NCBI GenBank assembly: GCA_019261985.1
Contig: JAFAQY010000087.1
Location: 1-62,469 of the forward strand
Length of the DNA: 62,469 nucleotides
Origin: Bryobacterales bacterium
Lineage (GTDB): Bacteria > Acidobacteriota > Terriglobia > Bryobacterales > Bryobacteraceae
Direction: 5' to 3'
Positions 47,389-55,775 of the stretch are shown one piece after another (position 1 is the first letter of the stretch; every line of letters begins with the position of its first letter). The position numbers and the translations under genes were made by a program. The notes under the pieces were generated by a model. That model saw nothing but the letters and a program-made list of their open reading frames with translations, was not told the origin of the DNA and did not search any database.

Positions 47389-48813
47389 ATGAAAACCGGA
47401 ACACGAATTTGTTTGCTGGGTGGGTGCGCGATACTGGCGGCCAGCGCGCAGATCCCCAGGTTTCAGCACGTCGTAGTGATCGTTCAAGAAAACAGGACTC
47501 CCGACAACCTGTTCCAGGGGCTATGCACGCCACCTTATGGGTCGTCCGATGCTTGCTCCTCCACGGCTTCGGCTGGGAAATACGACATTCAGACCGACAA
47601 CTGGTTGGACAAGACTTCCAGCAGCGGAGTCACACATCCGGGAACGGTGGACCTGGCGAACAAATACGATCTCAGTCACGCCCACTCGGCCTTTGTGAAC
47701 ATGTGCGATGCGGACTCTTCCACGGGCATCTGCAAAATGGATGGCGCTGGCGTTATCGCCTGCTCGGGCACGTGCGTGTCCAAGCCTCAATTCCGGTATG
47801 TCAATAATGCGGGCGGCATCGTGAACCCGTATTTGACTCTGGCCACCCAATACGGCTGGGCGAATCTCATGTTTCAGACCAACCAGGGTCCCAGCTTTCC
47901 CGCGCATCAATTCTTATTCGGAGGAACCTCGGCGCCGAGCGCGGCCGATGACGCGGCGGGAACCTTCGCCTCCGAAAACACAGGCGGCGCGAGCAGCATC
48001 GCCGGATGCACGGCGCCCGTGGGGACGACGGTCGAGTTGATCCAATCCGCGGGAGGCGAAAACTTAAAAGTTTATCCCTGCTTTGAGCATCAGACCATGG
48101 CAGATCTGCTGCCGCCATCCGTCACTTGGCGATATTATGCGCCGAACGCCGGCTCCATCTGGACCGCTCCCAACGCGATCAGCCACATCTGCCAGTCGAC
48201 GGGGCCGGGCGGAACGTGCGTGGGCAACGATTGGACCAATAACGTGGATCTGAAACCGGCAGACGTGTTGCGCGATATCGGCAATTGCGAGCTCCGGTCG
48301 GTGAGTTGGGTAATTCCCACAGGCGCGAACTCGGATCACGCGAATTCGAATGACGGCGGAGGCCCGTCGTGGGTGGCGTCGATCGTGAACGCCATCGGCG
48401 CCAGCAAATCCTGCGACAGCAACACGGGGTATTGGAACAACACGGCCATCTTCATCACTTGGGACGATTGGGGAGGCTGGTACGACCATGAACCGCCCGT
48501 CATTCTGGCGAAGCCCCAGGGCGATTATCAGTACGGCTTTCGCGTTCCCCTTCTTGTCGTCTCCGCCTATACGCCGGCGGGCCACATTGACAACGACCGG
48601 CACGATTTCGGCAGTATTCTACGGTTTATCGAATTCAACTTCGGCATTCCGGAAGGCGGACTGAATTTCGCGGATGCGCGCGCGACCAGCGATTTAACCG
48701 GCTTCTTCCGTTTGACTGAGCCGGCCAGGCTGCACATTAAGGTCAAGGCGCCCAAGAGCGCAAATTTTTTCCTGCGCGACAGGCGAAAAGCGACCGACCC
48801 GGACGACCAATAG
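47389..48813 (+). CDS. Secreted phosphoesterase, phospholipase C/acid phosphatase family
   Basis: The ATG at 47389 follows AAGGAGGT; the longer frame upstream crosses a dispersed repeat and is not used. The 474-residue protein has a signal peptide ending near AASAQ. The phosphoesterase fold of the phospholipase C/AcpA family follows, with HVVVIVQENRTPDNLF (metal and catalytic region), TWDDWGGWYDHEPP, RVPLLVVSAYTP and HDFGSILRFIEFNFG. It probably hydrolyses phosphate mono- or diesters outside the cell, such as phospholipid headgroups. Regulation is not visible. It has no operon partner. Confidence 0.88.
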   Translation: MKTGTRICLLGGCAILAASAQIPRFQHVVVIVQENRTPDNLFQGLCTPPYGSSDACSSTASAGKYDIQTDNWLDKTSSSGVTHPGTVDLANKYDLSHAHSAFVNMCDADSSTGICKMDGAGVIACSGTCVSKPQFRYVNNAGGIVNPYLTLATQYGWANLMFQTNQGPSFPAHQFLFGGTSAPSAADDAAGTFASENTGGASSIAGCTAPVGTTVELIQSAGGENLKVYPCFEHQTMADLLPPSVTWRYYAPNAGSIWTAPNAISHICQSTGPGGTCVGNDWTNNVDLKPADVLRDIGNCELRSVSWVIPTGANSDHANSNDGGGPSWVASIVNAIGASKSCDSNTGYWNNTAIFITWDDWGGWYDHEPPVILAKPQGDYQYGFRVPLLVVSAYTPAGHIDNDRHDFGSILRFIEFNFGIPEGGLNFADARATSDLTGFFRLTEPARLHIKVKAPKSANFFLRDRRKATDPDDQ

Positions 48814-48885
48814 CCGGCGGGGAGCCAACGGTGCCTTACTGTTTTAAAAAATAGGTGATTTATCCAAGGGGATAGAGGTCGGATC

Positions 48886-49601
48886 TCAAATCGACGATGG
48901 ATCGATTGAAGCGATGCCGTCGTACCGGGTAAAGTCGCCGGCGTTGAACGAGAGAAATGTGAGCGATTCCATGGGCCTTCGTCGTCGCAGCGGAGCCAGG
49001 CATCGTGAACTTTGACGCCCAGAACACCGTGCGCGACTACCAGTTGCCTCCAAGTGCTGTATATGAGCGGGGACTCCGGTAGGATGCTGAAGTGTTTTTC
49101 GAGGAACTGCGCATGGCGCTCTGCGCCGGAGGCGCTCATTCCGAGTCCGTTCTGATCGGTTGGGCGGGTGCAGACGTTCCAGAATTCCCGGACGTTTTGT
49201 GGCGCAAGGCAAAGCTGTCGGCCATTCCGATGCAGGTTCTTGGGCGCCTTCCGCGCGGTCGGACACAATGGGCTGTCGCGCTGGATGGCGTGAAGCAGTA
49301 CGTTGGTGTCAACCAGTATCGGAATCCGCTGCAAGTTACCACCGGTCGGGATACCAGTTCTCTCCGTCAGTGCTTCGTCAGTGAGAACAGGATGCTGAGG
49401 AAAGCTTTCGAGCCACTCGTCCAACTCATTTTCCCATTGATCGGAGCCATCGGCGGGCGTTCCCGGCGGTTGGGCTGGCGTCGACGGAGCAATTGCCTCC
49501 AGCTCCCGGCTTAAAAATTCCGCCAAGGTGAGACCAGCGGCTTGAGCTTCCGCCTTCAGTCCGGCTGCGACTTCGGGTTGAGCTCCCAAGGTTATGGTCA
49601 C
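48886..49601 (-). pseudogene. VapB-VapC module, fused and frameshifted
   Basis: The minus strand begins with a VapB-like antitoxin (MTITLGAQPEVAAGLKAEAQ, residues 1 to about 90), which runs without a stop into a PIN domain (IPILVDTNVLLHAI, NVREFWNVCTRP, ERHAQFLEKHF). After KVHDAWL the frame changes twice, the rest reading KAHGIAHI and then LSFNAGDFTRYDGIASIDPS. The toxin is therefore dead, and the single long open frame that continues into the phosphoesterase gene is an artefact. Confidence 0.72.
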
Positions 49602-49712
49602 AGTTACTCTCGACTCTTTTAGTTTAGCGAATTCATTCGGATTTGAAGGAAATCAAGTGAGATCGGAAATGCTCGCCGGTGTAGGATTTTCTTGCGCTGG
49701 CGGGAACGGGAC

Positions 49713-49729
49713 CGGTTTTCAAGACCGCC
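49713..49729 (-). repeat. tRNA-Ser anticodon-arm fragment
   Basis: CGGTTTTCAAGACCGCC is identical to the anticodon arm of tRNA-Ser(TGA) at 46911-47000, embedded in unrelated sequence. It may be the scar of a recombination event at that tRNA. Confidence 0.45.
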
Positions 49730-49754
49730 TCCGCTGCTTATGTGCTGGAGAATG

Positions 49755-50078
49755 CTACTGAATCCGCTCGCGGATCCGTTCCCGCGTCACCAACTCGTCG
49801 AAGATCGCGAGAACCTGCTTACGGTAGTAGTAAACGCGCTGGAGCTTCGCCTGCACGGCCGATTCGTTGCGGTGCCGTTTCAACATCTTATCCAGCAGCT
49901 TCTTAGGGACGTCGATATCCCGGCGCAGTCCTTCGGCTGAGTGGCCCCTAAGGAAGAGCGCATAAAAAAGCGCGGCCTCCCGCTGCGGCGCCATTGGATC
50001 GAAGTCGTCGAGATACGCTGAGGACATCCGAAAAAAGCCAGTATAAAGCCGAACCTCGATAGAGGCAATAGCCTTCAT
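49755..50078 (-). CDS. Conserved helical protein, unknown
   Basis: The start is placed at ATG 50078 (GAAGGA upstream), giving 107 residues. The protein is all-helical in appearance; RREIDVPKKLLDKMLKRH-like composition near residues 55-75 suggests a small helix-turn-helix, and the end is basic (ELVTRERIRERIQ). I do not recognise a family. It is the last gene of the operon that starts at 50820. A DNA- or protein-binding adaptor role is possible. Confidence 0.55.
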   Translation of the reverse strand: MKAIASIEVRLYTGFFRMSSAYLDDFDPMAPQREAALFYALFLRGHSAEGLRRDIDVPKKLLDKMLKRHRNESAVQAKLQRVYYYRKQVLAIFDELVTRERIRERIQ

Positions 50079-50107
50079 CCGTCCTTCATCAGGACCGAAA
50101 GAGGCGC

Positions 50108-50272
50108 TTAATCGTGCGCAAGCCGGACCTCGCACGAACAGCAATCGCTGCATCGCCCGCATTTCTCGCAGCGATGGTTCGAGCAAGCGTCCTTGGTGCA
50201 ATACACGCAGATTTGGGTAGACGGCTCGCCGCAGATGCTGCACACGTAAGTAAGGGTGGGGGAAGGGGTCAT
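50108..50272 (-). CDS. Cys-rich zinc-ribbon peptide of 54 residues
   Basis: The ATG at 50272 overlaps the stop of the upstream secreted-protein gene in an ATGA junction. The 54-residue product contains CSICGE, CVYCTKDAC, CEKCGRC and CSC: eleven cysteines and one histidine in CxxC pairs, which can hold two zinc ions in a B-box-like or treble-clef-like arrangement. It has no signal peptide. It probably mediates protein contacts with its operon partners. Confidence 0.65.
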   Translation of the reverse strand: MTPSPTLTYVCSICGEPSTQICVYCTKDACSNHRCEKCGRCSDCCSCEVRLAHD

Positions 50273-50820
50273 TTTTTTCCTTGGGGTTTCGCGGGCGCTT
50301 GGCGGCCCAATACGCCCCGGCACCGCTGGGCTTCGCGCTCCACAACCGCGAACTCCTCTTCTTTTTGCGATGCAAGGTCGCTGATATACTGCCGCAACTC
50401 AGCGTGATTCGAGGCGTTCACGGAGAAGGCGCCCTCCAAAAGGTCGCCCAAATTCGGGTCTTGGTACCTCCGCGCGCCGTCCGCCAGCGTCTGCAATCGT
50501 ACATGCAGAGCTTCCCAGCGGGAATAGGAGTCGAACGCCAGAGTCAGCTTTTCCGGCTGATCCTCAAACGTTTTCGTTGACTTGAGGAAGTAGTCCAATT
50601 CCTGCTGAGCGGTCAAAAACTGGGAGCGGTACGTATCCGGAGCCCCTTTTGCAATCCAATCTTGCGGCTTGAGTTGATCTAATAGAGGCTTGATACGCAA
50701 TGCGTTCATGGAAAAGTCCTGGATTATAGGTGCGATATCCCAGGCATTCGGTACGCTCGGCGCAGGCGCTTGGCCATGCGCCCACAAAGAAAGCAGCAGG
50801 AGTGGAAGGATGATTCTCAT
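50269..50820 (-). CDS. Secreted helical protein, unknown
   Basis: The 183-residue protein has a signal peptide (MRIILPLLLLSLWAHGQA) and a helical mature part: SMNALRIKPLLDQLKPQDWI, DYFLKSTKTFEDQPE and SDLASQKEEEFAVVEREAQR. Acidobacterial proteins of this kind are annotated as hypothetical. It heads an operon with the Cys-rich peptide and the 107-residue protein; the first product is exported and the second is not. Confidence 0.6.
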   Translation of the reverse strand: MRIILPLLLLSLWAHGQAPAPSVPNAWDIAPIIQDFSMNALRIKPLLDQLKPQDWIAKGAPDTYRSQFLTAQQELDYFLKSTKTFEDQPEKLTLAFDSYSRWEALHVRLQTLADGARRYQDPNLGDLLEGAFSVNASNHAELRQYISDLASQKEEEFAVVEREAQRCRGVLGRQAPAKPQGKK

Positions 50821-50982
50821 GGCGCCTCTTTACGGAAACTCGCGGCCTAACGGAGCCCTGTCGCGGGCCGGACCGCGCAAGTTCCCGGAACCACCGAGGG
50901 CCCCTCGCGCCCTGTGCCGCTCTTAGCCAGTTTCGCACGTTCCGGAGCGGCGCATAAGTCGGCGCATAAATCAACCCACCTT

Positions 50983-51798
50983 CTACGGCACAGGCGGCGG
51001 AGGTGGCGGAGCCGGCGGCGGAGGCGGAGGTGCCGGAACCGATCCGGAACATCCCGGCATTCCCGGTTTGCATGAATCGCCTGCGCTTCCACCGCCGCCC
51101 CCCGACCCTCCGGGAACGCTCACCCGCGCGGTGCGGGTGCCCATGGTGGTTGCCCAATCCCGTACGGCGCGGATGATGTAACGAAAAATAGTGCCTTTAT
51201 CGACCGTTGTATCGGCGGCGATCGGCTCATTCCGGTAGACCCGAATAGATTCGCCGGGCCCGAGCCTGCGAGGGCCGCGCGGAAGCAGCGCATGCTCCAC
51301 CTCCACGCTGCCTTCCTCGACCTCTACGACGGTAGTCTCGTCATCGTCATTGACTTCCACATCGAACGTGGTTCCACGGACCGAGATGACCGCGGTGGGA
51401 GTAATCACCCGGTTCGGATTCGGCTGTCCCCAAAGGTGTTCGATATGGACTCGGATGCGCCCGACGAGCACATCCAACAGGTCCCGCCAGTCGCCCAACG
51501 TCCGGCGGAAAACCAGCCTGGAATTGGGATAAACCTCGAACGTACTGCCGTCGGAAAGCTGAAATAACGCGCTGCCGTTCGGTCCGGTGATAATTACTTG
51601 CTGCACCTGGACCAAATCGCCCGCGGATATCGCCCAGGGAACGGAATCGCGCAGCACGGAAACCTGTCCGTTCACCGTTACGGCCTTCGCTGCGTAGTTG
51701 ACGGCATCGGCGCCGGGAAACTGAGCCAGGCACACTCCAGCGGTAACTGCAAAAAGCAGCAACCACTCACCCCACCGAATCCGGACGCGCCCAAGCAT
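50983..51798 (-). CDS. FecR-domain protein, exported, with proline-rich tail
   Basis: This 271-residue protein has a signal peptide ending in CLAQ (about residue 25) and then a FecR domain (GQVSVLRDSVPWAISAGDLV, GSALFQLSDGSTFEVYPNSR, TPTAVISVRGTTFDVEV, VEEGSVEVEH). The C-terminal 45 residues are Gly/Ser-rich and then polyproline. Unlike true FecR it has no membrane anchor and no sigma factor gene is next to it. Such proteins probably act in the periplasm as stress or envelope sensors. Confidence 0.8.
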   Translation of the reverse strand: MLGRVRIRWGEWLLLFAVTAGVCLAQFPGADAVNYAAKAVTVNGQVSVLRDSVPWAISAGDLVQVQQVIITGPNGSALFQLSDGSTFEVYPNSRLVFRRTLGDWRDLLDVLVGRIRVHIEHLWGQPNPNRVITPTAVISVRGTTFDVEVNDDDETTVVEVEEGSVEVEHALLPRGPRRLGPGESIRVYRNEPIAADTTVDKGTIFRYIIRAVRDWATTMGTRTARVSVPGGSGGGGGSAGDSCKPGMPGCSGSVPAPPPPPPAPPPPPPVP

Positions 51799-52056
51799 GG
51801 AAATAGTTATCCTGGCAGGCCCGAAGCAGCATGAGCCCTAAAAAGAAAACTCAGTCTAACACAAACAGCGGCACAAAGAGACCCATGGCCTCCGTCCTCG
51901 TCGAAACAACGCTGCCACAGTTCTTTATTGTGCCGCCATTTGCTTCAGCAGTGCGGGTGCAATTGCTCACCCGAATGCCTGCGACGATTGATGTTACTGG
52001 GATCAACAGTTTCTGGTCCAAACTGTCGATAGATAAGGGTACAATGGACTCGTTTC

Positions 52057-53979
52057 ATGTGTAAGAGCGCCACACCCCGCGGGGGCATTGTCGCATTCCT
52101 CGCGCTGACGGGAACCTGCGTGTGGGGGCAGGCTCCGTCAGCCGCTGCTGCCGGCTGGTCGCATCTGGGGAACGCTCTGGTCGACCTATCGCTGGCCGGA
52201 CTGGCCACGGGTCCCGTGAGCCGTGTTTGGTATGCGCAGGACGGCGGCGCCCTGTTTGCCGCAACCGCTTCCGGCCGAGTCTTTCAAACCAACGATTTCG
52301 ACACTTGGCAAGCCTTGCCGGGCGCGGTCATTCCTCCTGCCCAGCTTCAATCGGCCGCGGCAAGGCGACTTCCCGAGTCCGGGGCCGCCGTACGGGCTCC
52401 GTTGGGGCAAGGTTCCGTGCTGTATGCGTTTGGAGCGTTCGTTTACAGCTCACAAGATGGCGGATTCAACTGGAATAATCTGACCGGGTACAAATCCGAG
52501 TCAATTGTCGGTCCGAATCTAAGCGATATGGCCATTTCACCTCGTAATCCCGGTGAGATTGTGGTGGCCGGCGCGGTGGGCGTATTTCGGTCCGTCGATG
52601 GAGGCAAGTCTTGGGCAGGATTAAATCAAGGTCTCCCGAATCTGCCCGCGGCGAAAATACGATCCCTTCCTCAGGGCGACCAAGGCGTGCAAGTCGAAAT
52701 ATCCGGCGCCGCCGGCCGGGAAAGCAGTGTGATCGAATGGCCGCCCGGTGAAAAACAAGCATGGCGGATGGCCGATTCCGCCGCGGCGAACGTGGAGCGC
52801 CGGCTCCGCGAGGTCTTTAGCCAAAATCGCGGCGCTTTGGTGACCGCGATCACGCCACTGCATGGCGATACGATTTACACCGGAATGTCCGACGGTCGCA
52901 TCAGCGTATCGACGGACGCTGGGCGAAACTGGCAGACTTTTGCTGCGAATGGCGGCGCGGTCGAGGGGTTTTGGGTAGATCCGAAAGACCCGCGGGTGGC
53001 TCTTGCCGTCCTTGGGTCTAAGCCGCAGCAGCCCGGCATCGCTTCTATTCACATTCTGCGGACGGAAAATGCGGGCACGTTTTGGGATGACCTGAAGCTT
53101 CCCGATATTGCAGCGCATGGCGTTGCCGCATCGCGCTCGAGTGGCGCGGTTTACGTTGCGACGGATCAAGGGATTTTCTATACCAAAGCGGATCTAAACG
53201 GTCTTGGGCCTACGGGCCCGTGGCAGCGGATGTCAGGGCTTCCCGATGGAGCCGTGTCCGATGTCCGTCTCGATGATGGGGAGAATCAGCTGTGGGCGAT
53301 GGTAGAGGGTTTCGGGGTTTATTCAACGCTCGCGCCGCACCGTCTTGAGGACCCGCGCGTGGTAAGCGCGGCCGATATGGTGGCGCGGGCGGCAGCCCCG
53401 GGAGCCCTGATGAGCATCCTGGGCGCGAAGGTTGCCGCGGCTAAAGCGGGCGATATTTCGGTTCCCGTTCTGGCGGCCGGGGATGACGAATCACAGATTC
53501 AAATCCCGTTCAATGCGCCCGGATCGACGCTGTCTCTTTCAATTGATTCCGCAAACGGCCAGCGGGTTCTCCCGGCAGTGCCACTGGAGCCGGTTTCGCC
53601 CGCTATTTTTGTAGATCCCCGAGACGGCGCGCCCTTATTGCTGGATGCATCCACCCGGACGCTGCTGGATGCGATGAACCAGGCGCACTCCCGTTCGCGC
53701 ATTCAGATTTTGGCCACCGGCCTCGGCCCGGTAAGCCCCGATTGGCCGGCCGGAATGGCCGCTCCGTTGGAAAACCCACCCCGGCTCGTCAGGACCGTTC
53801 GGGCAATGTTGGACCGGATGCCGGTGGATGTCACCAGCGCGAAGCTCGCGCCCGGTTATACGGGTCTGTACTTAGTCGAAATTGAGCTTCCGAAAATCGT
53901 CAACTACGGCCCCGCGCAATTGTCGATTGAAGTCGACGGCCACGTCAGCAATTCCGTGCGGGTATATATTGGGCCTTAG
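52057..53979 (+). CDS. Secreted BNR-repeat protein with TIGR03437-type C-terminal domain
   Basis: The 640-residue protein has a signal peptide, then several BNR/sialidase-type Asp-box turns (YSSQDGGFNWNNL, RSVDGGKSWAGL, VSTDAGRNWQTF, RTENAGTFWDDL) forming a beta-propeller. From about residue 440 it has the Solibacter-type domain: AAPGALMSILG, VPVLAAGDDESQIQIPF, ILATGLGPVSP and SNSVRVYIGP at the end. This C-terminal domain is an expanded family in Acidobacteriota (TIGR03437) and is believed to assist export or surface attachment. TACAAT at 52040-52045 is a possible -10. No enzyme activity is evident. Confidence 0.85.
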   Translation: MCKSATPRGGIVAFLALTGTCVWGQAPSAAAAGWSHLGNALVDLSLAGLATGPVSRVWYAQDGGALFAATASGRVFQTNDFDTWQALPGAVIPPAQLQSAAARRLPESGAAVRAPLGQGSVLYAFGAFVYSSQDGGFNWNNLTGYKSESIVGPNLSDMAISPRNPGEIVVAGAVGVFRSVDGGKSWAGLNQGLPNLPAAKIRSLPQGDQGVQVEISGAAGRESSVIEWPPGEKQAWRMADSAAANVERRLREVFSQNRGALVTAITPLHGDTIYTGMSDGRISVSTDAGRNWQTFAANGGAVEGFWVDPKDPRVALAVLGSKPQQPGIASIHILRTENAGTFWDDLKLPDIAAHGVAASRSSGAVYVATDQGIFYTKADLNGLGPTGPWQRMSGLPDGAVSDVRLDDGENQLWAMVEGFGVYSTLAPHRLEDPRVVSAADMVARAAAPGALMSILGAKVAAAKAGDISVPVLAAGDDESQIQIPFNAPGSTLSLSIDSANGQRVLPAVPLEPVSPAIFVDPRDGAPLLLDASTRTLLDAMNQAHSRSRIQILATGLGPVSPDWPAGMAAPLENPPRLVRTVRAMLDRMPVDVTSAKLAPGYTGLYLVEIELPKIVNYGPAQLSIEVDGHVSNSVRVYIGP

Positions 53980-54022
53980 CATGCGATATGCCAGCAGCCC
54001 ACCAGAATGCATCAAAACCCAA

Positions 54023-54110
54023 GTGGGGCAGGCTTTAGCCTGCGGCGGGCTTCAGCCCGCCCCGCACGCTGGCGGACTAAAAGTCCGCCGCAGGCTGAAG
54101 GCTGCCCCAC
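54023..54110. repeat. Dispersed palindromic repeat, full composite copy
   Basis: GTGGGGCAGGC and GCTGCCCCAC bracket GGCGGGCTTCAGCCCGCC and GGCGGACTAAAAGTCCGCC hairpins. The 88-bp unit parallels that at 13683-13768 and lies just upstream of the methyltransferase start. Confidence 0.88.
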
Positions 54111-54112
54111 AG

Positions 54113-54664
54113 ATGCGGCCAACGCAGAGTTTTCGCTGCTGCTCCATTCTGCTTCTTGCACCAACCTTGCTCGTTCAAGCCCAGGAGGCAAGATCCGATA
54201 AACTCGCGCCCTATTATCCGACTCCCGAAATTGTCGTCGACAAAATGCTGCAACTCGGCGGGCTGAAAGCAGGCGAGAAAATGTTCGATTTGGGATCCGG
54301 CGATGGGCGCCTTGTCATCGCGGCGGCGCGAAAGTATAAGGCCGACGCGACCGGCGTCGAACTGGATGACTCCCTCGCCCGCCAGAGCGCGGATAAAATC
54401 AGCAATCTCAAACTTTCGGCCACCGCGCACATTATCCACGGCGACCTGCTGCAACAGGACTACTCCTCCGCCGATCTGATCACTGTCTATCTGCTTCCCA
54501 TCGGCAATGACAAGGTCACGCCGATTCTCGAAAAGCAATTGAAGAAAGGCGCGCGAATTGTCGCCCACGATTTTGAATTCAGCGCGTGGAAGGCGGAGAA
54601 GGTCGTAGACATCGACGACGACGGCGAAGGCCGTAGCCACCGCCTGTACTTGTACCGGCGTTGA
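54113..54664 (+). CDS. Exported class I SAM-dependent methyltransferase
   Basis: The protein has 183 residues from ATG 54113. The first 24 (MRPTQSFRCCSILLLAPTLL, ending near QAQE) look like a signal peptide. It is followed by a complete class I core: MFDLGSGDGRLVIAAA (motif I), the acidic motif TGVELD, HGDLLQQDYSSADLITVYL and a late VAHDFEFS. SAM is not thought to be available in the periplasm, so an export signal is unusual; the segment could also be a membrane anchor. The sequence before the ATG is the repeat at 54023, which rules out the longer start at 53882. Confidence 0.75.
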   Translation: MRPTQSFRCCSILLLAPTLLVQAQEARSDKLAPYYPTPEIVVDKMLQLGGLKAGEKMFDLGSGDGRLVIAAARKYKADATGVELDDSLARQSADKISNLKLSATAHIIHGDLLQQDYSSADLITVYLLPIGNDKVTPILEKQLKKGARIVAHDFEFSAWKAEKVVDIDDDGEGRSHRLYLYRR

Positions 54665-54665
54665 G

Positions 54666-55775
54666 ATGATTCCGTATCGGGGGCGCTTAAGCCTTCGGAT
54701 TGCGAGGGTTGCGCTGGCGGTGGCGGGATTGGCATCGCAAATGCCGCGCATGAACGGGTTGACAGTCGTGTTCGCGGCATACGCCGTATTTTCCATCGCT
54801 CTGATTCCCGAATACCACCGGCAATCGAAATGGAGCCATGCAGCCGCATTGGTCGTCGACATGGCTTATTTTGCCCTGTGGTGCCGCTTTTCGCCAAGCT
54901 CCTGGGTTGGATTGCTGGCTCTGAGCTATTTGCTCACCTCCGCAGTCCTTTTTTTCGAAGTGGCGCGCGCTGTGGCATTCGCCGCCCTCGGTCTTTTTCT
55001 GTCGTTGGTGTTGCCGTACCCGAGTGACCTCCGGCTGGCGTGGTTCACGGGAGCACTGGGCGCATGCGCGGTAGCGTTCGCATTTTATAAGCGATACGTG
55101 CAGGCGCAGCTCTCCCGAGTCCTGCGGCAGAACGTCTTCATACGTTCGCAGGCGGAAGCGTCCCGCGATGCCGAGCGCGAGCGCATCGCCGCCGATTTCC
55201 ACGATGGTCCGCTACAGAGCTTCGTCAGCTTCCAAATGCGCCTTCAAGTAATCAAGACTTTGTTGGCGCGAGGCGCAGCCGATGCCGCGACCGAAGAGGT
55301 CAACCAGCTTCAGGAGATCGGCAAAACCCAGGCCTCCGATCTCCGCGCCTTTGCACGCACTATGCGGCCCGTCGAACAGCTTGGGCTGAGGGAATCGCTA
55401 GCCGAGTTGGTGGATATCTTTCAGCGCGATACCAGCATCTCGGCAAGTCTTTCTCTCAATGGCGTTCCGGATTTGCTGGATGCCGCGCCGCACCTGCTGC
55501 AGATTGTTCGCGAGGCGCTACACAACGCTTACAAGCACTCGGGCGCATCGCGCGTACTTGTTTCGGCGTGCCGGCGCGAAAATGATCTGCAAATTACGGT
55601 GCAAGACAACGGCTCCGGTTTTCCTTTCACCGGGACATTCAATTTAGACGAACTGGAGCGGCAGCGGCTCGGGCCCATCAGCATCAAGCGGCGCGTACGC
55701 TTGCTCAATGGGGACCTGCTGATCGAATCCCAGCCCGGCCAAGGGGCGAAGCTAGAGGTCCGGATCCCCTCATGA
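54666..55775 (+). CDS. Membrane sensor histidine kinase (HisKA_3/NarL type), orphan
   Basis: Residues 1 to about 140 contain five to six hydrophobic segments. A short coiled coil leads to the phosphoacceptor motif ERERIAADFHDGPLQ with the His. The ATPase part carries the N-box VREALHNAYKHSGA and the G-box DNGSGFPF. It is a NarX/DesK-like kinase of 369 residues. It begins one base after the methyltransferase stop, and its stop overlaps the next gene in ATGA, so the three are coupled. No response regulator gene is adjacent. Confidence 0.85.
   Translation: MIPYRGRLSLRIARVALAVAGLASQMPRMNGLTVVFAAYAVFSIALIPEYHRQSKWSHAAALVVDMAYFALWCRFSPSSWVGLLALSYLLTSAVLFFEVARAVAFAALGLFLSLVLPYPSDLRLAWFTGALGACAVAFAFYKRYVQAQLSRVLRQNVFIRSQAEASRDAERERIAADFHDGPLQSFVSFQMRLQVIKTLLARGAADAATEEVNQLQEIGKTQASDLRAFARTMRPVEQLGLRESLAELVDIFQRDTSISASLSLNGVPDLLDAAPHLLQIVREALHNAYKHSGASRVLVSACRRENDLQITVQDNGSGFPFTGTFNLDELERQRLGPISIKRRVRLLNGDLLIESQPGQGAKLEVRIPS

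Noticed and set aside
48567-49601. 344-codon minus-strand frame as one real protein
   Set aside because: It is a fusion of a VapB antitoxin, a frameshifted VapC and antisense sequence of the phosphoesterase gene; annotated instead as a pseudogene up to 48886.
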